Shown one piece after another: positions 54,395 through 64,000 of a stretch of DNA of 64,000 nt. Source of the stretch: Rhabditoides inermis. Its lineage: Eukaryota > Nematoda > Chromadorea > Rhabditida > Rhabditidae. Under the pieces are notes generated by a model. The model saw nothing but the letters and a program-made list of their open reading frames with translations, was not told the DNA's origin and searched no databases. Position 1 is the first letter of the stretch. Every line of letters begins with the position of its first letter. Location: contig CAWZYM010000244.1 in assembly GCA_963966185.1 (NCBI GenBank), positions 244,501 to 308,500 of the forward strand, written 5' to 3'. A program made the translations under genes and the position numbers.

Positions 54395-57300
54395 CTTGGT
54401 TGGAAAGACATGGAAAGAGAGAGGGAGGGAAATATCTGGTAGCGTGAAGAAGGCTGTGCATTGGCTGTCGCCGACTGACTGGGGAACGAGATGTCTTGGT
54501 AGGAAAGACATGGAAAGAGAGAGGGAGGGAAATATCTGGTAGCGTGAAGAAGGCTGTGCATTGGCTGTCGCCGACTGACTGGGGAACGAGATGTCTTGGT
54601 TGGAAAGACATGGAAAGAGAGGGAGGGAAATATCTGGTAGCGTGAAGAAGGCTGTGCATTGGCTGACGTCGACTGTGTGGATACGCACGCAACTTGGCTG
54701 GAGAACAAGATGTCTTGGTTGGAAAGACATGGAAAGAGAGAGGGAGAGAAAGATGTGATAGTGTGAAGAAGGCTGTGCATTGGCTGTCGCCGACTGTGTG
54801 GATACGCACGCAACTTGGCTGGAGAACAAGATGTCTTGGTTGGAAAGACATGGAAAGAGAGAGGGAGAGAAAGATGTGATAGTGTGAAGAAGGCTGTGCA
54901 TTGGCTGTCGCCGACTGACTGGGGAACGAGATGTCTTGGTTGGAAAGACATGGAAAGAGAGGGAGGGAAATATCTGGTAGCGTGAAGAAGGCTGTGCATT
55001 GGCTGACGTCGACTGTGTGGATACGCACGCAACTTGGCTGGAGAACAAGATGTCTTGGTTGGAAAGACATGGAAAGAGAGAGGGAGAGAAAGATGTGATA
55101 GTGTGAAGAAGGCTGTGCATTGGCTGTCGCCGACTGTGTGGATACGCACGCAACTTGGCTGGAGAACAAGATGTCTTGGTTGGAAAGACATGGAAAGAGA
55201 GAGGGAGAGAAAGATGTGATAGTGTGAAGAAGGCTGTGCATTGGCTGTCGCCAACTGTGTGGATACGCACGCAACTTGGCTGGAGAACAAGATGTCTTGG
55301 TTGGAAAGACATGGAAAGAGAGGGAGGGAAAGATGTGATAGTGTGAAGAAGGCTGTGCATTGGCTGTCGCCGACTGTGTGGATACGCACGCAACTTGGCT
55401 GGAGAACAAGATGTCTTGGTTGGAAAGACATGGAAAGAGAGAGGGAGAGAAAGATGTGATAGTGTGAAGAAGGCTGTGCATTGGCTGTCGCCGACTGACT
55501 GGGGAACGAGATGTCTTGGTAGGAAAGACATGGAAAGAGAGAGGGAGGGAAATATCTGGTAGCGTGAAGAAGGCTGTGCATTGGCTGTCGCCGACTGTGT
55601 GGATACGCACGCAACTTGGCTGGAGAACAAGATGTCTTGGTTGGAAAGACATGGAAAGAGAGAGGGAGAGAAAGATGTGATAGTGTGAAGAAGGCTGTGC
55701 ATTGGCTGTCGCCGACTGTGTGGATACGCACGCAACTTGGCTGGAGAACAAGATGTCTTGGTTGGAAAGACATGGAAAGAGAGAGGGAGAGAAAGATGTG
55801 ATAGTGTGAAGAAGGCTGTGCATTGGCTGTCGCCGACTGTGTGGATACGCACGCAACTTGGCTGGAGAACAAGATGTCTTGGTTGGAAAGACATGGAAAG
55901 AGAGAGGGAGAGAAAGATGTGATAGTGTGAAGAAGGCTGTGCATTGGCTGTCGCCGACTGTGTGGATACGCACGCAACTTGGCTGGAGAACAAGATGTCT
56001 TGGTTGGAAAGACATGGAAAGAGAGAGGGAGAGAAAGATGTGATAGTGTGAAGAAGGCTGTGCATTGGCTGTCGCCGACTGTGTGGATACGCACGCAACT
56101 TGGCTGGAGAACAAGATGTCTTGGTTGGAAAGACATGGAAAGAGAGAGGGAGAGAAAGATGTGATAGTGTGAAGAAGGCTGTGCATTGGCTGTCGCCGAC
56201 TGTGTGGATACGCACGCAACTTGGCTGGAGAACAAGATGTCTTGGTTGGAAAGACATGGAAAGAGAGAGGGAGAGAAAGATGTGATAGTGTGAAGAAGGC
56301 TGTGCATTGGCTGTCGCCGACTGTGTGGATACGCACGCAACTTGGCTGGAGAACAAGATGTCTTGGTTGGAAAGACATGGAAAGAGAGAGGGAGAGAAAG
56401 ATGTGATAGTGTGAAGAAGGCTGTGCATTGGCTGTCGCCGACTGTGTGGATACGCACGCAACTTGGCTGGAGAACAAGATGTCTTGGTTGGAAAGACATG
56501 GAAAGAGAGAGGGAGAGAAAGATGTGATAGTGTGAAGAAGGCTGTGCATTGGCTGTCGCCGACTGTGTGGATACGCACGCAACTTGGCTGGAGAACAAGA
56601 TGTCTTGGTTGGAAAGACATGGAAAGAGAGAGGGAGAGAAAGATGTGATAGTGTGAAGAAGGCTGTGCATTGGCTGTCGCCGACTGTGTGGATACGCACG
56701 CAACTTGGGTAGGGAACGAGATGTCTTGGTTGGAAAGACATGGAAAGAGAGAGGGAGAGAAAGATGTGATAGTGTGAAGAAGGCTGTGCATTGGCTGTCG
56801 ACGACTGTGTGGATACGCACGCAACTTGGCTGGAGAACAAGATGTCTTGGTTGGAAAGACATGGAAAGAGAGAGGGAGAGAAAGATGTGATAGTGTGAAG
56901 AAGGCTGTGCATTGGCTGTCGCCGACTGTGTGGATACGCACGCAACTTGGCTGGAGAACAAGATGTCTTGGTTGGAAAGACATGGAAAGAGAGAGGGAGA
57001 GAAAGATGTGATAGTGTGAAGAAGGCTGTGCATTGGCTGTCGCCGACTGTGTGGATACGCACGCAACTTGGCTGGAGAACAAGATGTCTTGGTTGGAAAG
57101 ACATGGAAAGAGAGAGGGAGAGAAAGATGTGATAGTGTGAAGAAGGCTGTGCATTGGCTGTCGCCGACTGTGTGGATACGCACGCAACTTGGGTAGGGAA
57201 CGAGATGTCTTGGTTGGAAAGACATGGAAAGAGAGAGGGAGAGAAAGATGTGATAGTGTGAAGAAGGCTGTGCATTGGCTGTCGACGACTGTGTGGATAC

Positions 57301-60300
57301 GCACGCAACTTGGCTGGAGAACAAGATGTCTTGGTTGGAAAGACATGGAAAGAGAGAGGGAGAGAAAGATGTGATAGTGTGAAGAAGGCTGTGCATTGGC
57401 TGTCGCCGACTGTGTGGATACGCACGCAACTTGGCTGGAGAACAAGATGTCTTGGTTGGAAAGACATGGAAAGAGAGAGGGAGAGAAAGATGTGATAGTG
57501 TGAAGAAGGCTGTGCATTGGCTGTCGCCGACTGTGTGGATACGCACGCAACTTGGCTGGAGAACAAGATGTCTTGGTTGGAAAGACATGGAAAGAGAGAG
57601 GGAGAGAAAGATGTGATAGTGTGAAGAAGGCTGTGCATTGGCTGTCGCCGACTGTGTGGATACGCACGCAACTTGGCTGGAGAACAAGATGTCTTGGTTG
57701 GAAAGACATGGAAAGAGAGAGGGAGAGAAAGATGTGATAGTGTGAAGAAGGCTGTGCATTGGCTGTCGCCGACTGTGTGGATACGCACGCAACTTGGCTG
57801 GAGAACAAGATGTCTTGGTTGGAAAGACATGGAAAGAGAGAGGGAGAGAAAGATGTGATAGTGTGAAGAAGGCTGTGCATTGGCTGTCGCCGACTGTGTG
57901 GATACGCACGCAACTTGGCTGGAGAACAAGATGTCTTGGTTGGAAAGACATGGAAAGAGAGAGGGAGAGAAAGATGTGATAGTGTGAAGAAGGCTGTGCA
58001 TTGGCTGTCGCCGACTGTGTGGATACGCACGCAACTTGGCTGGAGAACAAGATGTCTTGGTTGGAAAGACATGGAAAGAGAGAGGGAGAGAAAGATGTGA
58101 TAGTGTGAAGAAGGCTGTGCATTGGCTGTCGCCGACTGACTGGGGAACGAGATGTCTTGGTAGGAAAGACATGGAAAGAGAGAGGGAGGGAAATATCTGG
58201 TAGCGTGAAGAAGGCTGTGCATTGGCTGTCGCCGACTGACTGGGGAACGAGATGTCTTGGTAGGAAAGACATGGAAAGAGAGAGGGAGGGAAATATCTGG
58301 TAGCGTGAAGAAGGCTGTGCATTGGCTGTCGCCGACTGTGTGGATACGCACGCAACTTGGCTGGAGAACAAGATGTCTTGGTTGGAAAGACATGAAAAGA
58401 GAGAGGGAGAGAAAGATGTGATAGTGTGAAGAAGGCTGTGCATTGGCTGTCGCCGACTGACTGGGGAACGAGATGTCTTGGTAGGAAAGACATGGAAAGA
58501 GAGAGGGAGGGAAATATCTGGTAGCGTGAAGAAGGCTGTGCATTGGCTGTCGCCGACTGTGTGGATACGCACGCAACTTGGCTGGAGAACAAGATGTCTT
58601 GGTTGGAAAGACATGGAAAGAGAGAGGGAGAGAAAGATGTGATAGTGTGAAGAAGGCTGTGCATTGGCTGTCGCCGACTGACTGGGGAACGAGATGTCTT
58701 GGTAGGAAAGACATGGAAAGAGAGAGGGAGGGAAATATCTGGTAGCGTGAAGAAGGCTGTGCATTGGCTGTCGCCGACTGTGTGGATACGCACGCAACTT
58801 GGCTGGAGAACAAGATGTCTTGGTTGGAAAGACATGGAAAAAGAGAGGGAGAGAAAGATGTGATAGTGTGAAGAAGGCTGTGCATTGGCTGTCGCCGACT
58901 GTGTGGATACGCACGCAACTTGGCTGGAGAACAAGATGTCTTGGTTGGAAAGACATGGAAAAAGAGAGGGAGAGAAAGATGTGATAGTGTGAAGAAGGCT
59001 GTGCATTGGCTGTCGCCGACTGTGTGGATACGCACGCAACTTGGCTGGAGAACAAGATGTCTTGGTTGGAAAGACATGGAAAGAGAGAGGGAGAGAAAGA
59101 TGTGATAGTGTGAAGAAGGCTGTGCATTGGCTGTCGCCGACTGACTGGGGAACGAGATGTCTTGGTAGGAAAGACATGGAAAGAGAGAGGGAGGGAAATA
59201 TCTGGTAGCGGGAAGAAGGCTGTGCATTGGCTGTCGCCGACTGACTGGGGAACGAGATGTCTTGGTAGGAAAGACATGGAAAGAGAGAGGGAGGGAAATA
59301 TCTGGTAGCGTGAAGAAGGCTGTGCATTGGCTGTCGCCGACTGTGTGGATACGCACGCAACTTGGCTGGAGAACAAGATGTCTTGGTTGGAAAGACATGG
59401 AAAGAGAGAGGGAGAGAAAGATGTGATAGTGTGAAGAAGGCTGTGCATTGGCTGTCGCCGACTGACTGGGGAACGAGATGTCTTGGTAGGAAAGACATGG
59501 AAAGAGAGAGGGAGGGAAATATCTGGTAGCGTGAAGAAGGCTGTGCATTGGCTGTCGCCGACTGTGTGGATACGCACGCAACTTGGCTGGAGAACAAGAT
59601 GTCTTGGTTGGAAAGACATGGAAAGAGAGAGGGAGAGAAAGATGTGATAGTGTGAAGAAGGCTGTGCATTGGCTGTCGCCGACTGACTGGGGAACGAGAT
59701 GTCTTGGTAGGAAAGACATGGAAAGAGAGAGGGAGGGAAATATCTGGTAGCGTGAAGAAGGCTGTGCATTGGCTGTCGCCGACTGTGTGGATACGCACGC
59801 AACTTGGCTGGAGAACAAGATGTCTTGGTTGGAAAGACATGGAAAGAGAGAGGGAGAGAAAGATGTGATAGTGTGAAGAAGGCTGTGCATTGGCTGTCGC
59901 CGACTGTGTGGATACGCACGCAACTTGGCTGGAGAACAAGATGTCTTGGTTGGAAAGACATGGAAAGAGAGAGGGAGAGAAAGATGTGATAGTGTGAAGA
60001 AGGCTGTGCATTGGCTGTCGCCGACTGACTGGGGAACGAGATGTCTTGGTAGGAAAGACATGGAAAGAGAGAGGGAGGGAAATATCTGGTAGCGTGAAGA
60101 AGGCTGTGCATTGGCTGTCGCCGACTGTGTGGATACGCACGCAACTTGGCTGGAGAACAAGATGTCTTGGTTGGAAAGACATGGAAAGAGAGAGGGAGAG
60201 AAAGATGTGATAGTGTGAAGAAGGCTGTGCATTGGCTGTCGCCGACTGACTGGGGAACGAGATGTCTTGGTAGGAAAGACATGGAAAGAGAGAGGGAGGG

Positions 60301-63300
60301 AAATATCTGGTAGCGTGAAGAAGGCTGTGCATTGGCTGTCGCCGACTGTGTGGATACGCACGCAACTTGGCTGGAGAACAAGATGTCTTGGTTGGAAAGA
60401 CATGGAAAGAGAGAGGGAGAGAAAGATGTGATAGTGTGAAGAAGGCTGTGCATTGGCTGTCGCCGACTGACTGGGGAACGAGATGTCTTGGTAGGAAAGA
60501 CATGGAAAGAGAGAGGGAGGGAAATATCTGGTAGCGTGAAGAAGGCTGTGCATTGGCTGTCGCCGACTGTGTGGATACGCACGCAACTTGGCTGGAGAAC
60601 AAGATGTCTTGGTTGGAAAGACATGGAAAGAGAGAGGGAGGGAAATATCTGGTAGCGTGAAGAAGACTGTGCATTGGCTGTCGCCGACTGTGTGGATACG
60701 CACGCAACTTGGCTGGAGAACAAGATGTCTTGGTTGGAAAGACATGGAAAGAGAGAGGGAGAGAAAGATGTGATAGTGTGAAGAAGGCTGTGCATTGGCT
60801 GTCGCCGACTGACTGGGGAACGAGATGTCTTGGTAGGAAAGACATGGAAAGAGAGAGGGAGGGAAATATCTGGTAGCGTGAAGAAGGCTGTGCATTGGCT
60901 GTCGCCGACTGACTGGGGAACGAGATGTCTTGGTAGGAAAGACATGGAAAGAGAGAGGGAGGGAAATATCTGGTAGCGTGAAGAAGGCTGTGCATTGGCT
61001 GTCGCCGACTGTGTGGATACGCACGCAACTTGGCTGGAGAACAAGATGTCTTGGTTGGAAAGACATGGAAAGAGAGAGGGAGAGAAAGATGTGATAGTGT
61101 GAAGAAGGCTGTGCATTGGCTGTCGCCGACTGACTGGGGAACGAGATGTCTTGGTAGGAAAGACATGGAAAGAGAGAGGGAGGGAAATATCTGGTAGCGT
61201 GAAGAAGGCTGTGCATTGGCTGTCGCCGACTGTGTGGATACGCACGCAACTTGGCTGGAGAACAAGATGTCTTGGTTGGAAAGACATGGAAAGAGAGAGG
61301 GAGAGAAAGATGTGATAGTGTGAAGAAGGCTGTGCATTGGCTGTCGCCGACTGACTGGGGAACGAGATGTCTTGGTAGGAAAGACATGGAAAGAGAGAGG
61401 GAGGGAAATATCTGGTAGCGTGAAGAAGGCTGTGCATTGGCTGTCGCCGACTGTGTGGATACGCACGCAACTTGGCTGGAGAACAAGATGTCTTGGTTGG
61501 AAAGACATGGAAAGAGAGAGGGAGAGAAAGATGTGATAGTGTGAAGAAGGCTGTGCATTGGCTGTCGCCGACTGACTGGGGAACGAGATGTCTTGGTAGG
61601 AAAGACATGGAAAGAGAGAGGGAGGGAAATATCTGGTAGCGTGAAGAAGGCTGTGCATTGGCTGTCGCCGACTGTGTGGATACGCACGCAACTTGGCTGG
61701 AGAACAAGATGTCTTGGTTGGAAAGACATGGAAAGAGAGAGGGAGAGAAAGATGTGATAGTGTGAAGAAGGCTGTGCATTGGCTGTCGCCGACTGACTGG
61801 GAAACGAGATGTCTTGGTAGGAAAGACATGGAAAGAGAGAGGGAGGGAAATATCTGGTAGCGTGAAGAAGGCTGTGCATTGGCTGACGCCGACTGACTGG
61901 GGAACGAGATGTCTTAATGGAAAGACATGGAAAGAGAGAGGGAGAGAAAGATGTGGTAGTGTGAAGAAGGCTGTGCATTGGCTGTCGCCGACTCACTGGG
62001 GAACGAGATGTCTTGGTTGGAAAGACATGGAAAGAGAGAGGGAGAGAAAGATGTGATAGTGTGAAGAAGGCTGTGCATTGGTTGTCGCCGACTGTGTGGA
62101 TACGCACGCAACTTGGGTGGAGAACAAGATGTCTTGGTTGGAAAGACATGGAAAGAGAGAGGGAGGGAAATATCTGGTAGCGTGAAGAAGGCTGTGCATT
62201 GGCTGTCGCCGACTGTGTGGATACGCACGCAACTTGGCTGGAGAACAAGATGTCTTGGTTGGAAAGACATGGAAAGAGAGAGGGAGAGAAAGATGTGATA
62301 GTGTGAAGAAGGCTGTGCATTGGCTGTCGACGACTGGCTGAGGAACGAGATGTCTTGGTAGGAAAGACATGGAAAGAGAGAGGGAGGGAAATATGTGATA
62401 GCGTGAAGAAGGCTGTGCATTGGCTGACGCCGACTGACTGGGGAACGAGATGTTTTAATGGAAAGACATGGAAAGAGAGAGGGAGAGAAAGATGTGATAG
62501 TGTGAAGAAGGCTGTGCATTGGCTGTCGCCGACTCACTGGGGGAACGAGATGTCTTGGTTGGAAAGACATGGAAAGAGAGAGGGAGAGAAAGATGTGATA
62601 GTGTAAAGAAGGCTGTGCATTGGCTGACGCCGACTGACTGGGGAACGAGATGTCTTAATGGAAAGACATGGAAAGAGAGAGGGAGAGAAAGATGTGATAG
62701 TGTGAAGAAGGCTGTGCATTGGCTGTCGCCGACTGACTGGGGAACGAGATGTCTTAATGGAAAGACATGGAAAGAGAGAGGGAGAGAAAGATGTGATAGT
62801 GTGAAGAAGGCTGTGCATTGGCTGTCGCCGACTGACTGGGGAACGAGATGTCTTGGTAGGAAAGACATGGAAAGAGAGAGGGAGGGAAATATGTGATAGC
62901 GTGAAGAAGGCTGTGCATTGGCTGTCGCCGACTGTGTGGATACGCACGCAACTTGGGTAGGGAACGAGATGTCTTGGTTGGAAAGACATGGAAAGAGAGA
63001 GGGAGAGAAAGATGTGATAGTGTGAAGAAGGCTGTGCATTGGCTGTCGACGACTGACTGAGGAACGAGATGTCTTGGTAGGAAAGACATGGAAAGAGAGA
63101 GGGAGGGAAATATGTGATAGCGTGAAGAAGGCTGTGCATTGGCTGACGTCGACTGACTGGGGAACGAGATGTCTTAATGGAAAGACATGGAAAGAGAGAG
63201 GGAGAGAAAGATGTGATAGTGTGAAAAAGGCTGTGCATTGGCTGTCGCCGACTGACTGGGGAACGAGATGTCTTGGTAGGAAAGACATGGAAAGAGAGAG

Positions 63301-64000
63301 GGAGGGAAATATGTGATAGCGTGAAGAAGGCTGTGCATTGGCTGACGTCGACTGACTGGGGAACGAGATGTCTTAATGAAAAGACTTGGAAAGAGAGAGG
63401 GAGAGAAAGATGTGATAGTGTGAAGAAGGCTGTGCATTGGCTGTCGCCGACTGACTGGGGAACGAGATGTCTTGGTAGGAAAGACATGGAAAGAGAGAGG
63501 GAGGGAAATATCTGGTAGCGTGAAGAAGGCTGTGCATTGGCTGTCGCCGACTGTGTGGATACGCACGCAACTTGGCTGGAGAACAAGATGTCTTGGTTGG
63601 AAAGACATGGAAAGAGAGAGGGAGGGAAATATCTGGTAGCGTGAAGAAGGCTGTGCATTGGCTGTCGCCGACTGTGTGGATACGCACGCAACTTGGCTGG
63701 AGAACAAGATGTCTTGGTTGGAAAGACATGGAAAGAGAGAGGGAGAGAAAGATGTGATAGTGTGAAGAAGGCTGTGCATTGGCTGTCGCCGACTGACTGG
63801 GGAACGAGATGTCTTGGTAGGAAAGACATGGAAAGAGAGAGGGAGGGAAATATCTGGTAGCGTGAAGAAGGCTGTGCATTGGCTGTCGCCGACTGTGTGG
63901 ATACGCACGCAACTTGGCTGGAGAACAAGATGTCTTGGTTGGAAAGACATGGAAAGAGAGAGGGAGAGAAAGATGTGATAGTGTGAAGAAGGCTGTGCAT
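54395..64000 (-). repeat. Right satellite array, mixed 121-bp and 100-bp units, inverted relative to the left array
   Basis: Tandem array running off the right edge. Long units (121 bp) contain gtgtggatacgcacgcaac followed by ttggctggagaacaag; short units (100 bp) have gactgactggggaacgag there instead. Both share gaaggctgtgcattggctg and ggaaagacatggaaagagag. The reverse complement contains ctcgttccccagtcagtc, gacagccaatgcacagcc and a pyrimidine block, the same words in the same order as the left unit. A nearly uniform run of 121-bp units covers about 55,560-58,130; alternating 121/100 pairs dominate about 58,330-61,800; the most mixed units lie after 61,800. The 121-bp length shifts frame every unit. 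Confidence 0.96.
55560..58130 (-). repeat. Homogeneous 121-bp sub-array
   Basis: About 21 consecutive 121-bp units that are almost identical. A rare variant (gggtagggaacgag in place of ggctggagaacaag) appears at about 56,706 and again at 57,190, exactly four units apart, pointing to duplication of a four-unit block. Confidence 0.85.

Noticed and set aside
54163..62320. Three overlapping minus-strand reading frames of about 2,500-2,700 aa in the right array
   Set aside because: All three frames are open over the same DNA, and the 121-bp units rotate through them. This is a property of a stop-free unit, not of a coding gene.

Overview
The window reads as nuclear DNA of a nematode. The best evidence is a Ras gene (45.4-46.7 kb) carrying Asp at position 11 of the P-loop, as I recall for nematode LET-60, together with a body otherwise very close to LET-60. 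Supporting signs are very short introns (mostly 37-100 bp), AG acceptors sitting 0-25 nt upstream of several start codons (the pattern of spliced-leader trans-splicing), and a serpentine-receptor-like gene. I cannot name the species.

Layout: (1) 1 to about 36,247 is one tandem array of a 120-bp unit (about 300 copies; the array runs off the left edge), with nested multi-unit duplications. (2) 36.2-54.4 kb is an 18-kb gene island. On the minus strand, reading right to left, it holds let-60 Ras, NOP9 (16 exons), an unrecognised 420-aa protein probably in an operon with NOP9, an organic-solute-transporter alpha (SLC51A) gene and a seven-helix-receptor-like gene that runs into the left array. On the plus strand, starting from a promoter region shared head-to-head with let-60, it holds a 21-exon copine and an unrecognised 256-aa protein. 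(3) About 54,395-64,000 is a second array, of mixed 121-bp and 100-bp units, running off the right edge. Its unit is homologous to the left unit but lies in the opposite orientation, so the gene island is flanked by a giant inverted pair of satellite arrays.

Gene models were built by hand from frame continuity, splice motifs and family knowledge. For the six main genes the exon lengths sum to multiples of three and give proteins of 365, 420, 659, 182, 670 and 256 aa. The genes do not form one pathway: they cover small-GTPase signalling, pre-rRNA processing, membrane solute transport, Ca2+/phospholipid binding and possibly chemoreception. I see no transposase, CRISPR, rRNA or tRNA gene. The long stop-free frames inside both arrays are judged to be by-products of a stop-poor unit, not genes. 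The most unusual observations are the inverted satellite pair, the receptor gene truncated at the array edge, introns as short as 23-34 bp, and two GC-AG introns.
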